A stretch of DNA of 64,000 bases from Coffea arabica. Taxonomy: Eukaryota; Streptophyta; Magnoliopsida; Gentianales; Rubiaceae. Under the pieces are notes generated by a model that did not search any database, was not told the DNA's origin, and saw nothing but the letters and a program-made list of their open reading frames with translations. Both the position numbers and the translations under genes were made by a program. Numbering within the stretch: the stretch's first letter is position 1; each line of letters starts with the position of its first letter. Shown here piece after piece: positions 24,245 through 36,449 of this stretch. Location of the stretch: the NCBI RefSeq assembly GCF_036785885.1, contig NC_092322.1, positions 40,197,994 to 40,261,993 on the forward strand. The letters run 5' to 3'.

Positions 24245-24904
24245 TTACTTCTTTCTCATCGTGGCTTCCAACATCAGGCTAGTTTGCTCTTTCATCAATT
24301 CCAAGCTCTTAAAGAAATATACTGCATGCAATGTCTTCCACTTTTGCTCCAATTCCTTTGCTTTGTCATCACCAATCAAATGCATGTTCTCTTTCAAGAA
24401 ACTAAGTTCATCACCAGTTTTACCTGCAAATTTCATCACGCCTCTGGAATCTACTTCAAATGATTGGCTTAGAAGAGGATAATTCGACTCAAAATCACCA
24501 ACACCAGATCTACCACTTGAAATCTGTCTTGAAAGGTTTAATGTTTGAAGCTCAGCCTTAGAAATACCAGTGTCCTTCCCAACTTTCTCAAATTTCTTCA
24601 AATTATTGAAATATTTCATCTTCAAACGCCTCACCTTCTCATATACCCGACTTTTGGAATATCCAAATTGAAACTCCTGTTCGAAAAACTGATGAAAAGC
24701 CGCCGGATCAGCATCAGCATCAACCCCTTTCTTGGCCTTAAACACTATCATGCATTGGAGAAGTTTAGTCGCCTGTTCATCACTCCAAACCATGCCTGTA
24801 GTAGCGGTTGAAACTGAAGAAGGCTTATCTGTTATCGGTTCTTCTTCATCACGTGATTGTGAGGAAGGGGGAGGCTGATCAGATACTGGGTTATGGGATG
24901 CCAT
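24245..24904 (-). CDS. GeBP/STOREKEEPER family (DUF573) DNA-binding protein, 219 aa, single exon
   Basis: An intact intronless frame from the ATG at 24902-24904 to the stop at 24245-24247. The N-terminal 38 residues are polar and disordered (PPPSSQSRDEEEPITDKP). Residues about 39-125 form the DUF573 domain: WSDEQATKLLQCMIVFKAKK, an AFHQFFEQEFQFGYSKSRVY stretch, then KVRRLKMKYFNNLKKFEK. The C-terminus (about 180-219) is a charged helix (KAKELEQKWKTLHAV, ending MRKK) matching the family's putative dimerisation region. GeBP-like proteins are plant-specific nuclear transcriptional regulators, with roles reported in trichome and cytokinin responses and, for STOREKEEPER, storage-protein promoters. 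The protein is shorter than several family members but has no breaks. Only the family, not an orthologue, can be named. Confidence 0.9.
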   Translation of the reverse strand: MASHNPVSDQPPPSSQSRDEEEPITDKPSSVSTATTGMVWSDEQATKLLQCMIVFKAKKGVDADADPAAFHQFFEQEFQFGYSKSRVYEKVRRLKMKYFNNLKKFEKVGKDTGISKAELQTLNLSRQISSGRSGVGDFESNYPLLSQSFEVDSRGVMKFAGKTGDELSFLKENMHLIGDDKAKELEQKWKTLHAVYFFKSLELMKEQTSLMLEATMRKK

Positions 24905-25095
24905 GGTTTGAGCTTTGAGAATGGGGAGAGGTAGATGAATGGCCTTTTGTTGTTGGTTTTGCGGTGACAGTTCGAGAATGGTCTCTAGTTAATACGTAGT
25001 CACTAAAAGGTTTTATTGGGATGTGTAATGTGATTTTTTTTGCATTGTTTGACAAAAAAAAAAAAAAGTTATTGGCTGTTGTTGGAGTTTTCACT
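24905..25095 (-). promoter_or_regulatory. upstream region of the GeBP-type gene
   Basis: Leader and promoter must lie here, to the right of the ATG. There is a T/A-rich tract (25036-25067) but no TATA box that I would call with confidence. Confidence 0.3.
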
Positions 25096-25508
25096 ATTTA
25101 GACCCCATTTGGAGTTGTGATATTTTGGTAAAAAAATATTTTTAGATGTTAAAAGTATTTTTGAGATTTTTGCTAAATATCATCTCATAAAATTAGAAGT
25201 GAAACCTTTAGTGTTAAAATCACTTTTAGTAAAACTTAAAATTTGTTGCTTTTAGTATGGCTTTTGTGTTTTACAAAAGAAAACATTAAATTTAATCATT
25301 TTATCCTATATTATGAACTAAATAAAGAGATAAATACATTTTAAAAAATTAAAAATTACACTTTATTTAATACGATAAATACTTATTGAACTCTGTATCT
25401 CAACAATATACTTAAAAGTACTTGAACACTTAATAAGTACATTTATTAAAAACTTAATTAGGTGAAATACTTTTCAATACACTATCATAACACCAAACAA
25501 ACCCTTAG
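25096..25508. mobile_element. probable MITE-type element
   Basis: The left end GACCCCATTTGGAGTTGTGA resembles the reverse complement of the right end (AAGGGTTTGTTTGGTGTTAT read inward from 25507). Between them lies about 400 bp of AT-rich DNA without coding potential. The GGGTTTGTTTGG-type end is typical of small non-autonomous plant DNA elements. Match quality is moderate and the target duplication is not clear. Confidence 0.35.
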
Positions 25509-26710
25509 CTTTTTAGTAGAATGGTGAATAATGACAAATTAGAAGTGACAAAAAAAAAAGAGGTTAACACTATACCCCTTTGGCTCCCTTTATATCTACT
25601 AGTATTTTGACCAATGCTATGTATGTGTTTGTCTATTGAAGGAAATAATAAAATATTTATATAAAATCTAAAAGGGTGTTATCATAAAAGTTCAAAAAAG
25701 TTTCACTTTTCTATCAATTTATATGTAAGGGTGTTATCCTAAACAAAAGCAAAGGAAAAAATTATTAGAATTTATTATTTAACAATAGGCTGTGATTTTT
25801 TTCAATCAAAAAGAAAAAAATCATAGCTTAATATTAAAAATATAAACAAATAAAGAAAATTTTCCATTTAAAGGCTAAATATATGAATTTCATAGAAAAT
25901 CGAATCAGAAGCATTATTTGATGTATGACATATAAAGTAATCCAAAAAAGGTGGAAAACAAAATGCAATAACAAAAAATTTTATCCTCTGCCATGTAGAA
26001 ACCCAAAATAGTGTTATGGTATTGGATTATGTATTCAAAATTCTCTACCATACTCCTTAACTTTGCTTATATTATCTTTTTCCCAACAGGACAAATACTT
26101 AATTAGAAATGATTTACATAAAAAGTTACATTAAAATATAGAGAAAAAAGAAGGAAAAAAAGGAAACAAAACTAAACATAAATAATCAAAAAACCTTTCA
26201 ACTTATTTCCTAAAGTCAAAAGCAAGCTAAAGTATCTCCCTACTGTCAGGTTTAGGGTTCAAATTTTAAACAATTGGAAGATAGGAATGGAGTAAGGCGG
26301 AGTAGGCGGTAAAAAATTAAAAATAAAAAAAGCCAAGCTAAACTAATTGTTTGAGGCATTCGTGGTAACTTATTTTCTAAAAATTTTATATAAAAATATC
26401 CAGATAAATTATACATTAGAAGTAGATACAGCAAAATTCAACTCTAGTATCTGAGAATGGCACACTTCTTCTAGAAAAGCCACTTTCCTCGAAGGTTAAT
26501 TGTGATGTTTATTATCCATCATTGGTGTTATATCAGCACTAAAAATTTAATTTGTTTACACGTCATAAATCTAGGAATTTGTACTTTGAAATCCACTTTC
26601 TTTTCCAGGTGCAAAAATAGTACCTAAAATTTGATACCCGATATAAACTTAGAATCGTATAAATAAAAGATAATAATAAAAAAATTTGACTTTGTGAGTA
26701 GGGTTTAGGA
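25509..26710. other. AT-rich intergenic, nothing recognised
   Basis: Very AT-rich, with many A/T runs and no frame with recognisable protein composition on either strand. Confidence 0.5.
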
Positions 26711-27030
26711 ACAAACTAAAAAGAAAATGAGAAAAAGAAAAAGAAAAGTAAAGAACCTTAATATAGATTTGAATATTCATCTTCATAAGGTTGCTAATTT
26801 TTCTTGTGAGTCCCACCCCCACGATTGTCTTCATGAATTTCTATCTTCACTTTTTCTTAAAAAAATAAACAAACTAAAAAGAAAAGGAGAAAAAGAAAAA
26901 GAAAATTAAAGAACCTTAATATTATATAATTGAATATTCATCTGCATAATATTGCTAATTTTCCTTGCAAGTCCCACCTCCTTGATTAACTTCATGATTT
27001 CCATTTTCACTTTTTCTTCAAGAAAAAAAA
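26711..27030. repeat. tandem duplication, about 160 bp x 2
   Basis: The unit beginning AACAAACTAAAAAGAAAA and running through GAACCTTAATAT, TTGAATATTCATCT, AAGTCCCACC/GAGTCCCACC and TTTTCACTTTTTCTT occurs at about 26711-26867 and again at 26868-27030 with scattered differences. Confidence 0.85.
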
Positions 27031-27357
27031 ATCCATCGGATCAAATAGTTTGTACCTTTCAAGAGGTGCTAATGCATAAATGCAAGTAAGTTCTTGCCAT
27101 ACAAAGGAGGGAGAAAAAAACTTGCATAACTAAAAGAGGAGAAAACATTGTGACTATATATGATTTGATTGACAATTTTGTTAATGTTGATACATAAAAA
27201 ATAACCATGAGATTTTTAATTTTTACTTCTATGGAATTGGATAAAGATAAGATGATTCCAATTAGTTATTATTGTTTAGTAGTTTGATTCTGACTACTCA
27301 CATTTATTTTATACTAATAACTTGAATTTTGAGCTGAATTTTAAAACCTAATGCGAG

Positions 27358-27727
27358 CATATCCAATTTAAAGTAGATTTTGGACAATTAAAAACCTTTT
27401 TCCCAATTCCTAATAAAATTCATCACGTACAATCATGTATCCATTAAATTAAATTAAAAAAATAAAGAGAAAATGCAGTTTTAGTCCCCCAAATTTTAGC
27501 ACGTGTATAATTTAGTCCCTAAAGTTTTGCCATAAACAAATATGGTCCCTTATGTTTAGTACCTATACAGTTTTAGTCCTTAAAGTTTTGACAAGGACAA
27601 ATTTTGTCCCCATCATATCCAACTTAAAGTAGATTTAGGACAATTAAAAAACTTTTCTCAATTACTAATAAAATTTAGTCACCTACAGTTATGTATCCAT
27701 TAAATTGAATTAAAAAAATATAAAGAA
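27358..27727. repeat. direct repeats of about 110 bp flanking a TTTAGTCCC block
   Basis: The sequence from CATATCCAATTTAAAGTAGA to ATTAAAAAAATAAAGA (27358-27470) recurs at 27615-27727 with a few changes. Between the copies is a 140-bp block with repeated TTTTAGTCC/AATTTAGTCCC phrases. Confidence 0.8.
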
Positions 27728-28325
27728 GCAAAATAGACTAACTTTAGACAATGAAATGAAAGACTAATAACCCACTTGATAGCACATGAGTAGCTAATTA
27801 ACCAACAAAACAAATTGTTAAACTACAAAATTAAAACTAGTCAAAAAACCAAATTCAATAGTCTAGAATTCATGTTCTCTCTCTATTCCCACCTTTCCCA
27901 AGCAAAAATCCTTAATAGTTACTGGCTTTTCGTATAATTCAACAACTTTTTTTCCTGGTTTACTTAGTTTTTTTTTTGTTTTTTTTCCTGGTTTACTTAG
28001 TTAATTATTTACATATGTGCTATCATGCCAATTGTTCTTATTGTTTAAAATTAGCCATTGTTTTGCTTCTTCTTCCTTTATAAAATTATTTCAAAGAACA
28101 AGTGAGTGAATGTGAGTAGATCACATCAATAATTGAGAATATCCATAAATTTCCCTAAATTTGGTTCAAATTGAAAATATTGGGAACTAGATTTAGTTTT
28201 ACCAAAACTTTAGGGATTAAAATGGCACAATTACTAAATATTAGGGATCATACTTGTTTTTCCTAAAATTTTAGGGACTGAAATTGCTCAGTTGTTGAAT
28301 AATGAGGACCAAAACTTTGTTGCTG
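27478..28325. mobile_element. candidate foldback element with TTTAGTCCCTAAA-type arms
   Basis: Left arm about 27478-27612 has the order TTTTAGTCCCCC, AATTTAGTCCCTAAAGTTTTG, TATGGTCCCTTATGTTTAGTA, TTTTAGTCCTTAAAGTTTTG. The reverse complement of about 28190-28325 has the same order (TTTTGGTCCTC, TTTCAGTCCCTAAAATTTT, TATGATCCCTAATATTTAGTA, TTTTAATCCCTAAAGTTTTG). The inside is AT-rich without a gene. Exact ends and target duplication are not resolved. Confidence 0.5.
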
Positions 28326-28329
28326 TCTA

Positions 28330-30335
28330 AATATTATTTGTTAATGAATCAAGTAAGAGGCCTCCCTTGCGGATTAAATTAAGGTCAAATTGAATATGTC
28401 TATAAGACAGAATTATCACTTGCAGCAATTCCTAGCCTGGTTTAACACACTATCATGAATCAAAACTATCATGATTCAAAGCAAAAAAGTGCTAGAAAGT
28501 ATAATGCGGGGATTAGGGACTATTGTTACTGCAACAATACTTTTGTCCTCTAAACTGTCTCCTTTGTCTCTTGAATTTGTTGAAAATTTAGAACACAATG
28601 GATCCATCTTCTCTTCCCTCTTAAAATAAAAATAAGAGCAACTGCCCCCCCCTCTCAATTAAGACAAAAAGAAGTATATATTTTTTTCCTAATTCACTAC
28701 TTCTCTTAATATACCATTGGAAGTCGATTCCATTTTTTTCACATAATTAAGAAAAAATTAATAAAAGTGTCAAAAAAGTAGAAATGTCAATAACAATTCC
28801 CTTCTTTAAAATATATGGAAATGAACACAATACTATGGTTAAGACCATTACCATGTCCTTAAAATCTGTACAATTTATAAATCATTACGAGCAATAAGAA
28901 ACTAAGACTTTTCGATTGATCTGGCTTATGCATGAGAAAAAGTTCCAACCCTCAGTAAGACGCAATCATACTTAGGTAAAATACAAATTTCTTGAATTGA
29001 AAGTATTGAAAATAAAAGCAAGAAAGTGATGGAAAATTAATGCTGAATTACTGTTGCTATTAACAATGGTTGCCTTCAATTTCCTTTTGTCTTCTTCATG
29101 AATCTTTTCTATTCTCCACTTTCCTGAGAACCCAAGAAACTCGGTCCATCTTCTACTTTGTATTTGTTGCGCTCACTCTCTCTTCTTTGCTTTTTTCTTC
29201 TTCCGTCCAATAGCCTAAATGTAAATTACAGGTCAACCATGTGATTGTACTTTGAAAAAAATAACCACAAAATTAGTGGACCAACACTAATGAAAGTGTT
29301 TTTTTTTTTAAAATTTCAAACGGCAACATATTAAAGTTAAAACTTGGTCATACAAGAATTCATATAATAGCCCTCATATATGCGTCATTCAACTAGGAGG
29401 GGAGTTACTATTTAGACTCTCAAATACGTAATAGAATGGACGATATTATTTACACTTCTATTATATTATTTACACGCTTAATATCTCATTTTTATTTTGA
29501 TGAAACTATATTATCCTGCCTTAATTTCTTTTCCTATCCTAATTGGACGACGAAACTACTAAAGTTAGCTTATAGGCAAGGAGAAGAAATTATGGTAAAG
29601 ATAATATGATCTCATCAAAATGAATATGGGTAATGAGATTACAAATAACATAACAAGAGTGCAAATAACATAACCATTACTAATTTATCTTTTACTAGTT
29701 TCACTGCAAAGTCTAATAGTCTATGATAACTATCTACATTTTGCCATTTATGAATGAAAGAAAATGTGCATTGTTCAAACAGGTCTTTTATCTTATCGAT
29801 GTCCTCAATGAATGTTGCAATTTGCAATCGTGAACATTTTAAGTGAAGTAAGGCAATATTCCAAAATTTTTCCAATTTGAACATTTTTCTCCTTCTCCTG
29901 TTGAGCTATTAAACAAATGATAGTGTTGATATGTTAAACATCATCATCCTATTAACTGACAACCAAAATGATACTATAAAAATACATCTCAATTGTGCAT
30001 AAACCGTTAGACGTATTCATGGATCTAGCCAATGAGTTAATCCAAGATTCTGTATCTATCTTGCATATAGGTTAGAAAAACCAAATGAAGTTATAGTTTG
30101 AAACTGATATAGTTTTTGAGGTCAAGGAGTTACTTAAGAAAGTAAAATCGGATCACTTGCCAAGTCTCAATAAATCTCCATTTATACTACAAAAACAAAT
30201 TTGTTGAATTAACATGTTTAACAATGAAAAAAAAATTAGGTGAAGAAAAACTGTGGGTGTCGGATTACAGCGCAAATATTTTTTGTCCCTAAGGTGTCTT
30301 CTTTGTTGTCTTCAACTTTTCATTTTCCAAGTACA
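28330..30335. other. AT-rich intergenic, nothing recognised
   Basis: No coding sequence that I can support. A minus-strand frame at 29639-29884 has hydrophobic, low-complexity composition and no domain. Confidence 0.45.
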
Positions 30336-30929
30336 TTTGGTGTGACGCCCCCACTTCTCCCAAAGGCGAATCCAAAGGTATCCGCGGGACGCCTGTCCAG
30401 CTCTCGCTAGGACTCGATACAAATTCAATTCAAACTTAAGAATAACCAATCGATACTAAAAGTCGAAGATATAAAGGAAGGTATAATCGTTCAAGTCTTA
30501 CATCATAAGTTATCAATATATCTTACATTTCCAAAATATACAGTTTCCAAAAGTTGTCTAAACGAATATATTGAAAATTCTAATCAAAAGGGCCATCAAA
30601 TCCACCTCTCCATAATTCTTTTCATTTCAACTCCTGTTAAGGAAAACAAATCTAATGGGGTGAGCGAATACTCGTGAGGCCAAGAAAACATGCATCACAC
30701 GTAGTTCAAATAACAATAGCACTTAAGCAAGAATAAAAGCTATAACATTCAGATGATTCATAATTTATAATAAAATACCCTTGATCGAGTAGGATACAAG
30801 AGCTCTCATGAGCTAATTCCTATTTGTTTTGCCAAAGTCCAATCCAATACTTCCTTGTGATGACATTCCGTCACCCGATTAGGTAATCAAGTCCGTAGAA
30901 TTTCACTTTTCCAATTATGGTTCTGATTA

Positions 30930-31440
30930 GCCATAAGAGGTACCTCCTACCCGAATCGGTGTGGTATATGTTATCGCTCAGGGAATCGATTACACGTTTA
31001 TGGTTCTAAGTCGACATGAGAGGTACCTCCCACCCGAATCGGTGTGGTACATGCTATCGCTCAGTGGTCGATGAGACAGTGCTCCAATCGACTTATACTT
31101 TATTTATAGTTTTGAGTTGACAAGAGAGGTACCTCCCACCGGAATCGGTGTGGTACATGCTATCACTCCGAGAACCAATTCTAGCACTGAGACGGTATGA
31201 GAGGTACCTCCCACCCAAATTGTTATGATACATACTATCCGCTCAGAACTCATGAGTTAAATATATTCATGTACAATTACCAATTATTGTTTATGGTTCT
31301 GAGTCGACATGAGAGGTACCTCCCACTCGAATCGGTGTGGTACATGCTATCGCTCAGGGAACCGATTATAGTACTGAGACGGTATGAGAGGTACCTCCCA
31401 CCAAATCAGTGTGGTACATGCTTTCCCCTCAGAGCTTACG
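30930..31440. repeat. six-copy tandem array inside the LTR
   Basis: A core of about 46 bp (GAGAGGTACCTCCCACCCGA, then ATCGGTGTGGTACATGCTAT and CGCTCAG) occurs near 30936, 31018, 31122, 31198, 31309 and 31384. Alternating spacers of about 30 and 60 bp carry GACGGTATGA or GTTCTGAGTCGACATGA. Copies diverge by a few bases. Confidence 0.9.
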
Positions 31441-33890
31441 AGTTAAACATGTTTATGAACAATTACCGATCATGTGTATTCATGTAACAAGTATTGAATA
31501 ATTAAAAGAAAGAGAGGACGAGGGTGTCCTCACATATATACACATAAGTCGAGGAGGTTCACTCACTCGATATCACAACATAAATATGGTTAGCAATAGC
31601 AACACTTCACTTAATTCCCATAATAATTCACTTCACACAATTCGAATATCAATTCACGTAGCACATTTTAACTGTAGCATCACTTAAAGGAGAACGAGCG
31701 CGATACACACTCGTCTCGACAAGTTTATGTATCATGTATAACACTTGTGCAATTCACATTTCAATCACATAAGCATTTAACATGCACTTGACACTCACCA
31801 AATAATTCAAGTAACAATGCACAAGCGTTTGTTTTAGGCGTCTCCCATGAGATCCTCTTGAAGGTCCTCTTGAGTGCCTGAACAATTAATAATGAACTAT
31901 CACTCAACATTGCTTAAAATTCATAATTATCAAGAACGATTGCACACTTGTACAATCTAAAAAAATTTCACGAGTATGAGCCTTACTTACTCGTAAATCG
32001 AGGCTCAAAAGTGGGATTTTAAAAGTGCAAGGGAGATCTGATTTTCCTCTTTAAAAATCAAGTGCAAAACGTTCGAGTGATATGGAAGGAAGATGGAGAG
32101 TTCGAAACCCCCAATTTCCTTTAAGTTAGAAATTTTTAGATTTATCAAGCGGTCTTTGAAAAATCGTATCTCACTCTCTGTAAGTCCAAAATTGGAAAAT
32201 TGGTACCGTTGGAAACTAATTCCAAAGTGCTAAAAGTTCCTAGAAGACACTTTTTCATGATTCCAAATGGAAGACATTTAAAATGTGGCTCAAAGTTGCT
32301 ATTTTGGAATGTCAAGATAGATTTGGGCTGATTTTCGGCAAAGTTTGGAAATTTAGCAAAATTCACACAATGCGAACTAGCCTCTGAAATTTGGAACTCA
32401 ATTAGAGCTACAATCAAAGTTTTCAGCACAATGATCAGAACAAGAATTGGAGTTTTGAGCACCAAGATATGGTAGCTCAAACTTGCTGCAAAAGTGAAAC
32501 TGTTAAGCAAATTCCAAGTTTAAATCACGTACTTCGGGACTTTGTTTGAGCTTCGAAATGAACTCGGAATGGTACCAAATTTGGTATGATTATACTACCA
32601 TATAAGGGATATTCCTCTGTAAAATTTCATAGAAAAATACGTACGGGAAGTCAGTTAACAAAATCATTAAAGCTCCAAGAACTTCCAAGACAAAACTGCC
32701 TTGTGGTTTCGTTTTCCTTTTTCAAAACGTTTGGCCAAAAAAATGTCTCAAACAGCGTCCATTTGTGTAGAAAAGGTCTAAGAAACATCCAAGATACATT
32801 TGGTAGGTGATCAACACCAAGAATTTCAAAACAACGAGTCCCAATCAAGATTTAGGCATTTACTAGTCAAAAAGAGGGTTTTCAACCACTAAATCGGTTC
32901 CAAATTTCGGCCACAACTCACTTCATTCGACTTGGAATTGAGCGTGGTTAGTGGCGTTGAAAACTAAATTCATAAGTTTAAAAGTTCATAGAAGGAATCA
33001 TTTTAAAAATCTGTCCACAACTAGCCCATATGCGAGCATCAAGTTGCAGCTCATGACCTGCACTCCAGTGAATCAGTGAAACAGGACAGTCATGTTCAAA
33101 TGATTGGTATGGTTTACTCAAATAGAATCAGAGCATGCATTTTATACCATTGGAAAATTGAAAGTATCTAATTTCTAATGCCACTGACAGCACTTGATTT
33201 CGACATCGGAGTAAAAAGTTATGACCGAAACAAAAATACTGCCAGAGTAATACCGGACTCATTTCCAACTTTGACAAATTTTCGAAAACTCAACATTTAA
33301 TCATCCAAATAACGTAATTTTTTGTGTAAACCTTCCACACAACCCACACAACATGTATACATCATAAAAAAGTCAATTGAATCACAAAAAAATGCACTAA
33401 GGGTTACGGCAATAACAAGGGCAGATTTGTCACTTTTGCTTAACTCTCTCCTTTTGAGTTTTCCTTCACAACCCAACGTATTTCCACTAGATTAAGCACT
33501 AATCCAACATAAATAGCATCATATATCATCAAATCAGTCCACAAAACCATTGTGGGATTTCATAGAACCCACACACCAAATTTTCAACATAAATAAAGCT
33601 ACCCACATGAATATATGAGCTTATAAGTGCAATATAATTTTCATAAGTCAAGATTTGAGAGGTTGATCATCACTTACTTTCTTAGATGATCAAGGCAGAA
33701 ATTTCGGTCCTTTTAGCTCAAGAAAAACCATGAGAGCAAGCCCCTTTTCCTAGCTTGAGGTGATCTCCATGTGGTAGGCAAAGTGTATGTGAATTTTGAG
33801 GTGATTTGGTGAAAATTTGAAGCAAGGATTGATGAAGGAAAATGAAGAACTTTGGTTGTTTTTCTTCTTGGATAACCAGCTGTCTTAGAG

Positions 33891-33911
33891 CAAGAGAGAG
33901 AGAGAGAGAGG
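33891..33911. repeat. GA microsatellite
   Basis: A short (AG)n tract within the minus-strand LTR. Confidence 0.85.
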
Positions 33912-34519
33912 TTTTGGCTGCAAATGAAGCTTCCAAGAGAAGCTAAAATGTGTGGTTCTAAATTGGTTCAAAAGTCAACTCTCTCTCCCGCGCGTACGCG
34001 CGCGTTTCGTGCTCAATTCCTCTCGAGTTTGTTTCACTTGTGCACTAAACCTCTAATGCACTTGTATTCCTACTATTATTATTCACTCTTAATGGTTTAA
34101 AAATAATAGTCTAAAGTCCCTCAATTAAATCGCGCGTGTAAAAACGCGTACTTCCAATTTGTGCACGATAGAGTGGAATTTTCACGAAATTCTTATAACG
34201 ATAGTATCACTAACTAATAATTGAACACTTAAACATAAGAATACCTATTTTAAGACTAATGTACAAGTCTCCAATTTTCCAAACTTACTGTATTCTTGAA
34301 TCGATTATTGACTCCAAACGCGTATTCACTATTCTCACTTAACGAGTTTTCAAAAATTAAATTTTGAAACGAGTCATTTTAAAAATATAAGCAAGTCATA
34401 GATCCATGCAATTGAATCTAAAAGGGTCAAAATAAAATATTCAGAGCAAACGGACAAATAAAGTTCTAAATAAGCTAGTAATAGGAATTTAAAATAAAGA
34501 GAATTTGCGAATCCTCACA

Positions 34520-34536
34520 TCCTCTCCCCCTTAAGA
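34520..34536 (-). other. polypurine tract of the minus-strand chromovirus
   Basis: On the minus strand CTTAAGGGGGAGAGGA directly precedes the LTR. It is preceded by CGAGCACGAAATTTT, the usual phrase at this point in Tekay-like elements. Confidence 0.85.
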
Positions 34537-35155
34537 AAATTTCGTGCTCGAAATTATACCTTGATCGGTGAACAGGTCTGGATACTTTTCTCGAATGGTT
34601 ACTTCTCAAGTTGCTTCCTCTAGTCCATAATCTCTCTATAAAACCTTCATTAGAGGGACTTGCTTGCGTTTTTAATCCCTTCACTTTTCGATCAAAATCT
34701 TTGCTGGTCTTTTCCTCACGTGACCAATTTTCATCACATTCACTTCTCCCATTTAAACTCACACTTATGGAACTTAACTATTCTCAGGTGTCATTCATGA
34801 TCTTATTACAGGTCTTGAGCAACAGATTACAGATACATATAAGCCGTAAAATCAATTAAAAGCAAGGTAAATTTTCATATATCATAAAAGATCATAATAG
34901 TTACACTAAATTATAATAAGTTTATCGAATCATTTCAAAAGAAAAAGGGGGATCAACAAGATCAAAATGTGTTAAGTCGCAATATGCATCAAAAGAATGT
35001 CATCCCCTATATAAAAAATTACAACCTCTAAAAGTGCCAGTCTATGTTAGGGTAAAACTACGATTCCTATTTGTCGAATAGAGTCAGATTCACCCCTACT
35101 CATAGAGTTTCCATTATTTGGATTTCTCTTACAATCATCAATATTAATCACTCCT
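34537..35155 (-). other. internal remnant where pol should be
   Basis: Between the gag end and the polypurine tract only about 600 bp remain, AT-rich and without reverse transcriptase, RNase H or integrase. The last codons before the tract (YNFEHEIFLRGRG) look like the normal 3' edge of the internal region. Pol has been deleted, or the element was non-autonomous. Confidence 0.6.
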
Positions 35156-36438
35156 TCTGGCACTCGACTGATATGCGGTGAATTTAGCAGGTTGTTGAGA
35201 GTTTCCTTCTCCTTTAGAAGCTCTAGGACAATTCGAAAATTTATACTCGGTACTACCGCACCTCAGACATTTTCCTTGTTTTCTCCAGCACTCGGTCTCA
35301 GTGTGGTTAATCTTGCCACAGTATCCACAAGTTACATGACTAGTTTGGAATTTTCCCTTTTGTTAACCTCGCCTACTCTGATTTCCTTTTGGCGGGGCTT
35401 CGTTTGATGGGTTTCTCCAGGTTTTTCAGGTATCTTCACTCCTCCAGCCCATTTTCCCATTTTAAGGGGTTGGGTAGATTTCTCAGACGGTTTAGGAATA
35501 TCACTTGGGTTACCCCTCTTTCTAGCATAAAAAGTCTTAGATTGAGACTTAGCATTTTCTACCCTCTGTGCCTTATCCAAGGCATCTGTAAAAGTGGTAA
35601 TTTGGGCAGCTGTTAGGAATTTTTGAATTTTTACATTTAACCCCTGAATAAACCTCCTTATCCTTTTCCGTTCGGTGAGTACAAGATCAAGGGCAAATTT
35701 GAAAAGTTTGGTGAACCGCTCCTCATTCTCGGCCATACTTAATAACCCTTTTTTCAACTTAATAAAGTTGTCCTCCCTCTTTTCTTGTACAATTGGCGGA
35801 ATGAACTTGACATTAAATTCCCTCTCAAAGTTTACCCAAATCCAAGGGATTTGTTCTCCTTCCCATTTTGCACTAACAATATTCCACCACGAGCGTGCCG
35901 CCCCTTCAAATTAGAAAACGGTAAAATTCACTTGCCTTTCCTCGGTATAATCTAAAGCAGCAAAAATATCAACCATCCTTTCAAACCAATTTTCCGCTAC
36001 TTCGGGATCAGACCCTCCATGGAACTTAGGGGGAGCAAACTTCAGGAATCGGTCGAGAGCTCTATCCTCACCCCTCTCTTGGTTCTTAGGTTGGTCGACT
36101 GGTTCAGGTCCCTGGCGCTCAGCTAAGCGCTCGAGAATATCGGTCATACGGTTAATGGGCGTAGCCACTTGGTCACCCTCTTCATTTTTAGGATTTTAGT
36201 TTGATCCAGTCGCAGATCCCTCACCTCTCTCGGGAGTGCGGGGTTGCTGAAGCCCACGCCCTCGCCCCCGTCCACGTCCTCGCCCACGTCCACGTCCACG
36301 TCCACGCCATCCATGTCCACGACCAGGTCTACACCCACACCCCCGTCCACGTCCTCGCCGATCCATTTGGTTTGATCCAGTCACAGATCCATTCTTATTT
36401 CGGATTCTTGTACCCGAGTATTCAAGCGTTGAGGACAA
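35156..36438 (-). pseudogene. gag of a Tekay/Del-type chromovirus with in-frame stops
   Basis: The minus-strand frame opens with an arginine-glycine repeat (RGRGRGRGRG, 36240-36370), then a linker (TPINRMTDILERLAERQ), the capsid-like core (FLKFAPPKFHGGSDPEVAE; ARSWWN; ERRxF-type region), the downstream part (RIRRFIQGLNVKIQ, AAQITTFTDALDKAQRVE) and two zinc-knuckle motifs (CGYCGKINHTETEC, and CLRCGSTEYKFSNC, whose histidine appears lost). Two stops interrupt an otherwise continuous frame: TAA near 36196 and TAA near 35912, just before FEGAARSWW. At each position glutamine (CAA) would be usual, so both fit C-to-T change. Gag would form the particle that packages element RNA; this copy is dead. 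Confidence 0.8.
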
Positions 36439-36449
36439 TACTAAGGACT

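Larger units (their letters stand above)
30341..34519 (-). repeat. 3' LTR (4,179 bp) of a minus-strand Tekay/Del-type chromovirus
   Basis: On the minus strand the LTR starts TGTGAGGATTCGC at 34519, immediately after the polypurine tract, and ends GGGGGCGTCACA at 30341. Length, TG...CA ends and the neighbouring gag fit the long-LTR Tekay/Del group. It contains a tandem array at 30930-31440. Frames inside it are LTR sequence, not genes. The left flank (TTTGG) does not match any visible partner, so the matching 5' LTR of this copy is lost or rearranged. Confidence 0.8.

Noticed and set aside
30930..31440. Regularly spaced repeats that could recall a CRISPR array
   Set aside because: Repeats are diverged, spacers alternate between two related types, and the array lies inside a plant LTR.
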